From: DATAEU01 sp046724395
GTDB taxonomy: Bacteria > Actinomycetota > UBA4738 > HRBIN12
Reading direction: 5' to 3'
DNA length: 45,044 bases
Assembly (NCBI GenBank): GCA_046724395.1
Contig: JBKOWM010000005.1
Coordinates: 1-45,044 of the forward strand
Made by a program: the position numbers and the translations under genes. How positions within the stretch are numbered: the first letter of the stretch is position 1; every line of letters starts with the position of its first letter. A model generated the notes under the pieces. That model saw only the letters and a program-made list of their open reading frames with translations. It was not told where the DNA came from and ran no database searches. Below are positions 24,025-31,179 of the stretch, in pieces.

Positions 24025-25020
24025 ATGGAACGGATGGCCAAGGACGCTCGGTTCCCGGTCGAGGGGAACCTGCCCTCCCTGGGCGGTGCGACCGGCTGGC
24101 TGAACTCACCCCCGCTGACGCCGGAGGGCCTGAGTGGCAAGGTCGTCGCCGTCGACTTCTGTACCTACACATGCATCAACTGGCTGCGGTCTCTTCCGTA
24201 CGTCCGAGCGTGGTCGGAGCGGTACGCAGACGACGGACTCGTCGTGATCGGCGTGCACACGCCGGAGTTCTCGTTCGAACGAAACGTCGATTACATTCGC
24301 CGCGCCCTATCCGAGATGCGGGTCGAGTACCCGATCGCGATCGACAGCGACTACGCCGTGTGGGAGGCGTTCGCGAACCGGTACTGGCCCGCTCTGTATC
24401 TGATCGACGCCGAGGGACGCATTCGTCATCACAAGTTCGGAGAGGGCGAGTACGAGCGCTCGGAGCGGGTGATCCAACGGTTGCTCGCAGACGCCGGCGT
24501 CGAGGGCGTCGCGCGAGACATCGTGCCGATCGATGGTGTCGGAGCTGAGGCCGCCGCGGACTGGGGGAACCTGCGGTCCCCAGAGACGTACGTCGGGTAC
24601 GGGCAAACCGAGAGCTTCGCGTCTCCGGGTGGCATCGTCCCTGAGCAGCATCACGTCTACGGTGTGCCCGACCGGCTCGGGGTGAACGAGTGGGGCCTGT
24701 CTGGCGACTGGACGGTGAAGACGGAGTACGCGGTCTCGAACAAGCCGAACGGCAAGATCGCGTTCCGGTTCGACGCGCGTGACGTCCACCTGGTGATGGG
24801 ACCCAGCTACGAGACCGGCTCGATCCCCTTCCGCGTGTTCATCGACGGAGAGGCGCCCGGCGAAGCGGCCGGCACCGACGTGACTGCCGACGGAGCGGGG
24901 AAGCTCGACTTCCCCCGCATGTACCAGCTCATTCGGCAGCGCGGCCCGATCGCGCCGCGTCTGTTCGAGATCGAGTTCGAGGAACCCCGCGCCGAGGGTT
25001 TCGCCTTCACGTTCGGTTGA
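24025..25020 (+). CDS. DipZ-like thioredoxin-fold protein with C-terminal beta domain
   Basis: 331 residues from ATG 24025, preceded by ggggga. Residues about 10-165 are a TlpA/AhpC-type thioredoxin fold (VVAVDFCTYTCINWLRSLPY, VVIGVHTPEF, YWPALYLIDAEG). The C-terminal 150 residues resemble the beta-sandwich that follows thioredoxin in DipZ/CcdA fusions (GLSGDWTVKTEYAV, VHLVMGP). The usual CxxC (TYTCINC) here reads C50-I-N-W53, so the resolving cysteine is gone; C46 lies four residues before C50. Similar CINW proteins are widespread, so this is a family variant, not a mutation. It lacks the CcdA membrane part and a signal peptide. Confidence 0.85.
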   Translation: MERMAKDARFPVEGNLPSLGGATGWLNSPPLTPEGLSGKVVAVDFCTYTCINWLRSLPYVRAWSERYADDGLVVIGVHTPEFSFERNVDYIRRALSEMRVEYPIAIDSDYAVWEAFANRYWPALYLIDAEGRIRHHKFGEGEYERSERVIQRLLADAGVEGVARDIVPIDGVGAEAAADWGNLRSPETYVGYGQTESFASPGGIVPEQHHVYGVPDRLGVNEWGLSGDWTVKTEYAVSNKPNGKIAFRFDARDVHLVMGPSYETGSIPFRVFIDGEAPGEAAGTDVTADGAGKLDFPRMYQLIRQRGPIAPRLFEIEFEEPRAEGFAFTFG

Positions 25021-25075
25021 CGCCTGCGTCGCAAGAGGTTCGCGAGGGCAGTCAGCACCGGGCAACGGCGCGAGG

Positions 25076-25759
25076 ATGAGGACGTGGAGGCCACCGACTC
25101 GGAGGCACGACCTTCGACGGCTTGCGCTTCGTCTCGAGTACGCGACCATCGCGTGGAACGTCGGCGAGGCGGTCTTCACGTTCGCCCTGGGGGTCTCCAC
25201 CGGCTCGCTTGCGCTGATCGGGTTCGGGGGTGATTCGCTGATCGAGGTCTTCGCTTCGTCGGTCGTCGTCTGGCACGTCAGGGGCCACGGCGTCGAGAGC
25301 CCCGAGCGGACTCGGTTCGCGCTTCGACTCGTCGCGATCGCCTTCGCGGCGCTCGCGCTGGGGCTCGCCGCGGCGTCCATTCGGAACCTGATGTGGGGAG
25401 CCGAGCCCAGCCATTCCGTGTTCGGCATTGCCTACCTCGCGGTGACGGCCTGTGTGATGTTCGGTCTGGCGATATGGAAGCGGCGGGTCGCCGAGCGATT
25501 GTCTTCCGCGCCGTTGCGCTCCGAGTCTTCGGTCACGTTCCTGGACGGAGTTCTCTCGGTGCTGACGCTGACCGGCCTCGCGCTCAACGCGGCGTTCGAT
25601 TGGGCGTGGGCCGATTCCGCCGCCGCCTTCATCGTGGCGGTCGCTGCGGCGCGGGAATCGCGCGAGAACCTGCTGCAGGCGCGTGAGGCGCCCGCGCCCC
25701 CGGACGACTTCACCGCACGGCCCCCGAACCCTGCCGGGGGCGAGCGGCCAGAGGTTTGA
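25076..25759 (+). CDS. Short cation-efflux (CDF-like) membrane protein
   Basis: 227 residues with five to six hydrophobic segments. The arrangement follows the transmembrane part of cation diffusion facilitators: an N-terminal basic leader, GSLALIGFGGDSLIEVFASSVV in helix 2 (metal site D-x-x-E form) and WAWADSAAAFIVAVAA in helix 5. The cytoplasmic C-terminal metal-sensing domain (about 80-90 residues) is missing, replaced by a Pro-rich tail. Start ATG 25076 lies just after gcgcgagg. The metal cannot be told; Zn/Co/Mn are family substrates. A short-form family member is more likely than a broken gene, because the reading frame is intact. Confidence 0.78.
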   Translation: MRTWRPPTRRHDLRRLALRLEYATIAWNVGEAVFTFALGVSTGSLALIGFGGDSLIEVFASSVVVWHVRGHGVESPERTRFALRLVAIAFAALALGLAAASIRNLMWGAEPSHSVFGIAYLAVTACVMFGLAIWKRRVAERLSSAPLRSESSVTFLDGVLSVLTLTGLALNAAFDWAWADSAAAFIVAVAAARESRENLLQAREAPAPPDDFTARPPNPAGGERPEV

Positions 25760-25852
25760 GCCGAAACCATTCAATCGCGGGCGCGCCGCAGAGACGGTGG
25801 TACCTCAGTACTCGTTGCTATGGTTCTCGTCGGCGATCGGAGGACGGGGACG

Positions 25853-26851
25853 ATGCGCGCAGCGATCTTGACCGCGCCCGACAGGATCGAGACGACGTCG
25901 GTTCCGGAGCCCGTTGTGACCGACGGCGACGTGCTCGTCCGCGTTCGGACGGTCGGTGTCTGCGGGACCGACGTGAAGATCGCTTCCGGGCGGATTCATG
26001 TCCAACACCCCCGGATCCTCGGACATGAGATGGTCGGACAAGTCCTCGCCGACGGGGACCCAATCGCAGACGGTCAGACGGTGCTCGTGGATCCGGCGAT
26101 CGCTTGTGGTGTCTGCCGCCAGTGTCGCGAGGGCCGGTCGAATATCTGCACGGCGGGCGCCCTCATCGGACGCGACCGCGACGGCGGGCTCGCCGAGCTC
26201 GTCTCGGTGCCGCGTGCGAATATTCACCGTCTGCCGCTAGGGATCGACGCCGGCGAGGCTCCGCTCCTGCAGGTCCTCGCGACGTGCGTCCATGCGCAAC
26301 GTCTCGTCTCCGTCTTTCCGGGCGATGCCGTGGCCGTGATCGGTCTCGGCGTGACGGGATTGCTCCATCTCCAGCTCGCGAAGGGGCGCGGCGCTCGACC
26401 ACTCGTCGGCAGCAGCCGCAGCCACGCCGGACGGTCCACGGCGAGCGCCCTCGGCGCCGACGCGGTCATCGACGCTACTGGGGATCCCGTCCCTGCGCTG
26501 AGGGAGTCAGCTCCGGACGGATTCGATCTCGTCATCGACTGCGTCGGAAGCGTCCGAACGCTCGCGCAGGCCGTTGCACTCGCCCGCGTCGGCGGGCGGA
26601 TCCTCGCATACGGCACGGTCACGTCCCATGAGGGCGAATTCCCCTGGTACGAGCTGTACTACAAGGAGTTGGTCGTTTCCCATTCCCGGTCGGCGAACGC
26701 CGAGGACTTCCCCGCCGCGATCGCGCTCGTGGCCGGACGATTCGTGGACATCGCACGGCTCGTCACGCATCGGTTCGCGTTGACCGACACAGACTCCGCC
26801 CTAGCAACGGCGAGCGCCAGCGGCGTTCTCAAGGTCCTCGTCGACGTCTGA
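25853..26851 (+). CDS. Zinc-dependent alcohol/polyol dehydrogenase (MDR family)
   Basis: 332 residues from ATG 25853 after gaggacgggg. Catalytic zinc ligands are in VGVCGTDVKI and GHEMVGQ, and the structural zinc lobe is CGVCRQCREGRSNIC. The NAD(P) loop is VIGLGVTGLL at about residue 165, and the substrate-side stretch is VIDCVGSVRT. The overall pattern fits threonine/sorbitol/galactitol-type dehydrogenases; the substrate is unknown. The ABC ATPase gene starts 3 bp later, so they are likely co-transcribed. Confidence 0.88.
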   Translation: MRAAILTAPDRIETTSVPEPVVTDGDVLVRVRTVGVCGTDVKIASGRIHVQHPRILGHEMVGQVLADGDPIADGQTVLVDPAIACGVCRQCREGRSNICTAGALIGRDRDGGLAELVSVPRANIHRLPLGIDAGEAPLLQVLATCVHAQRLVSVFPGDAVAVIGLGVTGLLHLQLAKGRGARPLVGSSRSHAGRSTASALGADAVIDATGDPVPALRESAPDGFDLVIDCVGSVRTLAQAVALARVGGRILAYGTVTSHEGEFPWYELYYKELVVSHSRSANAEDFPAAIALVAGRFVDIARLVTHRFALTDTDSALATASASGVLKVLVDV

Positions 26852-26854
26852 GTG

Positions 26855-27661
26855 ATGGATACGGCCGTCTCGCTCAGGAGCGTCGTCGTCCGCGTCGATG
26901 GAAGAACGATCCTCGGTCCGATCGATCTCGCCATCGGTCGCGATCAGCGCTGGATCCTCCTCGGTCCCAACGGCAGCGGCAAGACGACGTTGCTCGCGGT
27001 CGCGGGAGGCCGGCGGCGGCCGTCTGCCGGTACGGCGAGGATCCTCGGGCAGGAACTCGGTCAGGTCGACGTACGAACGTTGTGGCCGCGGATCGCGCAC
27101 CTCAGCCACGTCCTCATCGACGCGATGCCGTACGGGCTCACGGCCGAGAGCGTCGTGCTGACAGGAAAACGTTCGTCGCTCGTTCCGTGGATGGACGTCT
27201 ACACGCCGTCGGATCGTGAGCGGGCGACCGAGTTGCTCGTCCGCTTCGGGTGCGAGCACCTGGTCGGACGGTCACTCGCGAAGGCGAGTCAGGGAGAGCG
27301 GCAACGAGTCCTCCTCGCCCGTTCGGCGTTTGGCCATCCCGAACTCCTCCTGCTCGACGAGCCGTGCGCGGGTCTCGATCTCCCGGGACGCGAGGAACTC
27401 ATCGCGTCGATCGACGTCGTCGCGGACGATCACCGTTCGGCGCTTGTGCTCGCCACGCATCACCTCGAGGAGATTCCGGCGACGGCCACCCACGCCGCGC
27501 TCCTGCGCGAGGGCCAGCTGGTGGCGAGCGGGGCGATCGAGTCGGTGCTCGTTCGCCAATCCCTGCGGGCGTGCTTCGGCATCGACGTGGGCATCCGCCG
27601 ACACGGCGGCCGGTGGTCGGCCGTCGCCACCCCGAGCGATCAGGGCGTGTTCAGCGCATAG
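26855..27661 (+). CDS. ABC transporter ATP-binding protein (orphan)
   Basis: 268 residues; a GTG at 26852 would add one residue. Walker A GPNGSGKTT is at about residues 38-46, the signature is KASQGERQRVLLARS (SQGER rather than LSGGQ), Walker B is LLLLDEPCAGLD, and the H-loop is ATHHLEEI. The sequence resembles YlmA/ModF-like ATPases. No permease or binding protein is next to it, so its partner is elsewhere or it acts in a non-transport role. Its last 22 bp overlap the convergent dehydrogenase gene. Confidence 0.88.
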   Translation: MDTAVSLRSVVVRVDGRTILGPIDLAIGRDQRWILLGPNGSGKTTLLAVAGGRRRPSAGTARILGQELGQVDVRTLWPRIAHLSHVLIDAMPYGLTAESVVLTGKRSSLVPWMDVYTPSDRERATELLVRFGCEHLVGRSLAKASQGERQRVLLARSAFGHPELLLLDEPCAGLDLPGREELIASIDVVADDHRSALVLATHHLEEIPATATHAALLREGQLVASGAIESVLVRQSLRACFGIDVGIRRHGGRWSAVATPSDQGVFSA

Positions 27662-28599
27662 ATCGGTCGCTGGCCGGCGAGCGCCGCGACGACCTGCTCG
27701 GTCGCCTTGCGTCGAAGCTCGAGTACGGATTGTTCGCTCGCGAACGCGGCGTGTGGGGTGACGATCGCATCGGGATGCTGGAGCAGCGGGTCGCCCGCAT
27801 CCGGCGGCTCGCTCTCGAGGACGTCGAGACCGACGCCGCCCAGACGGCCGTCGACGAGCGCGCCTCTCAGCGCATCGGTGTCGACGAGTGCGCCGCGGGA
27901 GGTGTTCACGAGGAACGCGCCCTGTCGCATTCGCGCAATCGCCTTGGCGTCGATCAGATGCCTGCTCTGCGCCGTGAGCGGCGCGTGGATGGAGACGATG
28001 TCGGCCTCCGACAGCAACACGTCGAGCTGGCGCGGAACGACACCGGCCGCTGCGATCGCTTCGTCGTCGACGTATGGATCCGTCGCGAGCACGACGAACC
28101 CCACGGCCTCGGCCTTCGTCGCAAGCGCACGTGCGATCCGCCCGAAGCCAACGAGGCCGAGCCGCTGCCCACGCAGCCGATGCATGGGCGAGGCGTCGCC
28201 GACGTTCCACCCCCCGGATCGAACCGCTCGGTCGAGCCGGAGGATGCGGCGCGTGAGCCCCAGGATCAGCGCGAGCGCGTGGTCCGACACTTCGTCGATG
28301 CAGTAGTCGGGGACGTTCGTCACGAGGATTCCGCGCTCGGTCGCCGCGGCCACATCGATCGTGTCGACGCCGATGCCGTATCGGGCGATGATCCGGCATC
28401 CCTCGAGGGCGTCGATGACCTCTGCGGGCATCGGCGCGTAGCAGTTGAGGACGGCGTCCGCGCCTTCCACCGCGCGTCGGACCTCGTCGACGATGCTCGA
28501 ATTGCCGGAGAAGCGCAGCTCGTGCCCGGCCGCGAGCAGGAGCGCGCGCTCGATGTCGAGATCGCTGAAGACATGATCGGTCACGGCGACGACGCCCAC
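27640..28599 (-). CDS. D-2-hydroxyacid dehydrogenase (SerA/CtBP-like)
   Basis: 319 residues, GTG start at 28599 with a strong AAGGAGG five bases upstream. The NAD loop is LGLVGFGRIARALA. Catalytic residues of the family are visible: Arg in NTSRGALVD, Glu in DVLESEPPD and His in IVTPHAAF. The N-terminal substrate domain includes CRIIARYGIGVDTIDV. There is no ACT regulatory domain, so it is probably not phosphoglycerate dehydrogenase but a glyoxylate/hydroxypyruvate or related 2-ketoacid reductase. The RBS lies inside the end of a broken upstream gene, which shows it was once the second gene of an operon. Confidence 0.9.
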   Translation of the reverse strand: MGVVAVTDHVFSDLDIERALLLAAGHELRFSGNSSIVDEVRRAVEGADAVLNCYAPMPAEVIDALEGCRIIARYGIGVDTIDVAAATERGILVTNVPDYCIDEVSDHALALILGLTRRILRLDRAVRSGGWNVGDASPMHRLRGQRLGLVGFGRIARALATKAEAVGFVVLATDPYVDDEAIAAAGVVPRQLDVLLSEADIVSIHAPLTAQSRHLIDAKAIARMRQGAFLVNTSRGALVDTDALRGALVDGRLGGVGLDVLESEPPDAGDPLLQHPDAIVTPHAAFASEQSVLELRRKATEQVVAALAGQRPIYALNTP

Positions 28600-28600
28600 C

Positions 28601-28807
28601 TCAGCCTCCTTCCGTCGCGAGCACCGCCGTGCGGACCGAACGCGTTGCGGGTTCAGGCAAGAAATGCACGTCGCCTCGCCAGCCGTCGACGGCGACGAGC
28701 GATGGACGCTCGCCGGTCAAATCGACACCGCTCACCGCCGGCACGCTCAGCGAGCGCGCCACCTCGAAGAGATGCGCAGCCCGATTCCCACGGGCGACGA
28801 CCGAAGC
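28601..28807 (-). pseudogene. C-terminal remnant of a PEP-utilising enzyme (swivelling domain)
   Basis: The last 69 residues of this frame, SVVARGNRAAHLFEVARSL then SVPAVSGVDL and LVAVDGWRGDVHFL, match the mobile phosphohistidine domain of PEP synthase-like enzymes (pattern R/GG..aH...vAR.lgiPAV.G). The stop at 28601-28603 is next to the dehydrogenase start. Upstream of about 28807 the similarity stops and the codon use turns random, so the rest of the gene is lost. Only about 70 of the expected several hundred residues remain. Confidence 0.55.
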
Positions 28808-28809
28808 CG

Positions 28810-29043
28810 ACGCTCGCCAAAGGGATCGAGGACATGGTGCTCGTGACCGAGGACGAGCCGCGCATCCTTTCACGCGTCGAATACGAGGAGCAACTGCTCG
28901 CCTGGTCCGTCGTGTTCCCACGCTTCGCCTCCCGCCCGACGCTGCGAGAACCCGAGAGGAGCGCCGCGCCCTCATCATCGTCCAGCGAGTGGTCAGACCC
29001 GCCGGATCGATTTCCCTTCGGCCTCGGCCTCCCGTTCGCGTAG
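28810..29043 (+). pseudogene. Possible C-terminal remnant of an M24-type metallopeptidase
   Basis: From 28810 the + frame reads TLAKGIEDMVLVTEDEPRI then LSRVEYEEQLLAW, with codon use like real genes. IEDMVLVTED resembles the end of M24 (Xaa-Pro aminopeptidase/dipeptidase) proteins. There is no start codon or upstream part. The remnant abuts the - strand PEP-utilising remnant, and its tail would overlap the TetR gene. The identification is tentative; it may be chance coding. Confidence 0.25.
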
Positions 29044-29709
29044 CCGCTCGATCCCGTCCAGGAGCAGATCGAGTGCGAACTCGAACTCGAACTGGTCGTC
29101 GCAGCCGGCCTGGCCGACGACCGAGTCCGGGTTGTGCGAGATCAACCGGAGGATCTCGGCGATATGCGGGAACGCATGAGCGAGATCGGTCGGGATCTCC
29201 GTCGGCGACGAGGACGCTGGGTTCGCGGCCTCGTACAGCTCCTGCGTGAAGCCAAAGATCCGGCTCCCGATCGCGTGCAGGACGTGGTGCGTGAGGTCGA
29301 GCGAGAAGCCGGCGTCGCGGAAGAGCCCGACCATCGAGTCCTGATATGCGAGGACGATCGGCGTCGGCGTGGCGCGCGTCTCGAGTGCTCGGCGGGCCCA
29401 CGGGTGGCGGAGCAGCGCTCGCCGGGCGGAGAGGATCCGCGCCCGGACGGCGGGCTTCCAGTCCACGCCCGCAATCGGCGGGTCGATCTCGGCGATGACG
29501 AGATCGACCATTCCGTCGAGTAGCTCGTCCTTGTTGGTCACGTGCTTGTACAGGGCCATCGGGACGACGTCGAGTTTCGTGGCGAGCCTTCTCATGCTCA
29601 CCGACTCGATCCCGGACCTGTCCGCAAGCTCGACCGCGGCACCGAGCACGAGGTCCTTGCTCAGGCGTGACCGCTGCGGCGCATCGGCCGACCGAACGAT
29701 CCGCACCAC
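28993..29709 (-). CDS. TetR family regulator with TetR_C-type ligand domain
   Basis: 238 residues, GTG start at 29709. The DNA-binding helix-turn-helix is LSKDLVLGAAVELADRSG, SVSMRRLATKLDVVPMALYKHV; the LYKHV recognition helix with TNKDELLDGMVD is typical of the TetR/class-C group that senses tetracycline-like or macrolide-like ligands. The ligand domain has ALETRATPTPIVLAYQD and HHVLHAIGSRIFGF. It is divergent from the MDR oxidoreductase at 29805, and two operator-like palindromes lie between them, so it most likely represses that gene and itself. Confidence 0.9.
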   Translation of the reverse strand: MVRIVRSADAPQRSRLSKDLVLGAAVELADRSGIESVSMRRLATKLDVVPMALYKHVTNKDELLDGMVDLVIAEIDPPIAGVDWKPAVRARILSARRALLRHPWARRALETRATPTPIVLAYQDSMVGLFRDAGFSLDLTHHVLHAIGSRIFGFTQELYEAANPASSSPTEIPTDLAHAFPHIAEILRLISHNPDSVVGQAGCDDQFEFEFALDLLLDGIERLREREAEAEGKSIRRV

Positions 29710-29733
29710 CCCATCATCTACTTCGAGTTCCGG

Positions 29734-29787
29734 TTGACGAGTGTACGACGTACACCTAGCATTCCCGCGGTGGTGTACAACGTATAC
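29734..29787 (+). promoter_or_regulatory. Divergent promoter with two TetR-type operators
   Basis: TTGACG (29734-29739), 17 bp, TAGCAT (29757-29762) fits a sigma-A type promoter for the oxidoreductase. gtgtac-gac-gtacac (29741-29755) is a perfect 15-bp inverted repeat filling the spacer. gtgtac-aac-gtatac (29773-29787), with one mismatch, lies 32 bp (three helical turns) downstream over the transcribed leader. ggaggagg and ATG follow at 29793-29807. Two sites on one face of the helix fit binding by two TetR dimers. Confidence 0.65.
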
Positions 29788-29804
29788 CGGCGGGAGGAGG
29801 CGCG

Positions 29805-30782
29805 ATGAAGGCGATCGTTCAGGACGGGTACGGCTCGGCCGATGCGCTCGAACTGCGCGACGTCGAGGAACCGGTGGCCGGCCCCGACGAGGTCCTGGTT
29901 CACGTCCGCGCCGCGGGATGCGGGCCGGACGTCTGGCACCTGATGACGGGGCTGCCGTACTTCGCGCGGGCGATGCCGGGTTTCCAGAGGATGCGGGGCG
30001 CCGCTCGCGGCAGGGACGTGGCCGGGATCGTCGAAGCCGTCGGCGCGAACGTGACCGATCTCAGCCCGGGCGATGACGTGATGGGTATTGCGGAGGGCTC
30101 GTTCGCGGAGTTCGCCGTCGCTCGGAAGGACAAGCTCGTCCGCAAGCCGGCGCGGGTGAGCTTCGAGGATGCGGCCGCGGTCCCGATCTCGGGGCTGACC
30201 GCCGTCCAGGCGATCCGCGACGTCGCGAAGGTTCGGCCCGAGCAGTCGGTTCTCGTGATCGGCGCCGGCGGAGGCGTTGGGACGTTGACGGTCCAGATCG
30301 CGAAGGCGTTCGGTGCGATCGTGACGGGCGTGTGCAGCGGGTCGAAGGCGGAGTTAGTCCGCTCGATCGGCGCCCACGACGTCATCGACTACAAGCGGGA
30401 GAACTTCGCTGAGGAACCCAGGAAATGGGACGCCATCGTCGACACTGCGGGTCGTAGGCCGCTGCGCACGCTCCGCAAGGCGCTCGCGGCGCGCGGGACA
30501 CTCGCGATCGTCGGCGGCGACGGTGGGGGGAAATGGACCGGCGGCTTCTTCCGCCAGATTCTCCGCGCGCCTGTCATGTCCATGTTCGTCGGCCAGCGGC
30601 TGCGCCCGGTCGTCGCCGGCGAGAACCGTCGCGACCTCCAGATGCTCGCGGAGATGGTCGACGCCGGTCGCGTCAGGCCGGTCGTCGGCAAGACCTTCGC
30701 GCTCGCCGAGGCGGCCGACGCCGTCCGTGAGCTCGAGGCAGGGCATACGCGGGGGAAGATCGTCGTCGTCGTGCAGGGCTGA
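29805..30782 (+). CDS. Zinc-independent MDR oxidoreductase (quinone/enone reductase-like)
   Basis: 325 residues, ATG preceded by gggaggagg. Medium-chain reductase fold without zinc ligands: GroES-like half with GRDVAGIVEAVG and PGDDVMGI, then the NADPH loop VLVIGAGGGVGTLTVQIAKAFGA at about 145-167. It lacks the cysteines of zinc ADHs. Such enzymes reduce quinones or alpha,beta-unsaturated carbonyls with NADPH. Control by the divergent TetR suggests induction by a toxic or drug-like compound, possibly the substrate. Confidence 0.88.
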   Translation: MKAIVQDGYGSADALELRDVEEPVAGPDEVLVHVRAAGCGPDVWHLMTGLPYFARAMPGFQRMRGAARGRDVAGIVEAVGANVTDLSPGDDVMGIAEGSFAEFAVARKDKLVRKPARVSFEDAAAVPISGLTAVQAIRDVAKVRPEQSVLVIGAGGGVGTLTVQIAKAFGAIVTGVCSGSKAELVRSIGAHDVIDYKRENFAEEPRKWDAIVDTAGRRPLRTLRKALAARGTLAIVGGDGGGKWTGGFFRQILRAPVMSMFVGQRLRPVVAGENRRDLQMLAEMVDAGRVRPVVGKTFALAEAADAVRELEAGHTRGKIVVVVQG

Positions 30783-30894
30783 TGGCTCACGTTGTCGGAT
30801 CGGTGGCCCGGGCGTCTCGCGCGGGCGTCCCGGTCGACCGGTTTACCGATCGCGGGATCCGTCGTAGCGTCGACGTGATCGGTTCGGGGATGCC

Positions 30895-31164
30895 GTGGCG
30901 GTCGTCCTCGACGAGATGACCCGGGGGTTCAAGATGCGAGAGATGATGGGACGGATGCGACGAGCTGGGCGACCCCGCCCGACGGTCACGGTCGTCGACC
31001 CGTATGGAAGTCTTCGGCACCACGCGGTCCGGCGCGCGCACGAGGCACTCGACGAGGTGCCGGGCATTCTGCGGGGCTTCAGGATGTTCCTGCTGATGGC
31101 GTCGTTCGCGATGGTCGCGTTGGCCGTCGGCATGGTGTTCGTGGTCTGGCGGGTCGTCGCGTAG
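30895..31164 (+). CDS. Small tail-anchored membrane protein, unknown function
   Basis: 89 residues from a GTG at 30895; in-frame ATGs at 30916 and 30934 are alternatives, and none has a strong RBS. A basic N-terminal half (KMREMMGRMRRAGRPRP) is followed by one hydrophobic segment at the C-terminus (MFLLMASFAMVALAVGMVFV), giving a protein with cytosolic N-terminus and a tail anchor. I recognise no family. Its stop sits in a hairpin shared with the convergent ltrA-like gene. Confidence 0.55.
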   Translation: MAVVLDEMTRGFKMREMMGRMRRAGRPRPTVTVVDPYGSLRHHAVRRAHEALDEVPGILRGFRMFLLMASFAMVALAVGMVFVVWRVVA

Positions 31165-31179
31165 CCGAGAGACGCTACG
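31160..31179. terminator. Hairpin spanning both stop codons of a convergent pair
   Basis: cgtagc-cgagagac-gctacg, a 6-bp stem. The left arm contains the TAG of the small membrane protein (31162-31164) and the right arm the TAG of the LtrA gene (read on -, 31177-31175). It is a possible bidirectional terminator, without T-runs. Confidence 0.35.

Noticed and set aside
21260..24172. 970-codon open frame on the - strand
   Set aside because: Shadow of the sensor kinase and hydrolase in another frame; Arg-rich with no recognisable domain.
30830..30841. Perfect 12-bp palindrome ccggtcgaccgg
   Set aside because: Short, GC-rich and isolated, with no regulator gene or second copy nearby; likely chance in this composition.
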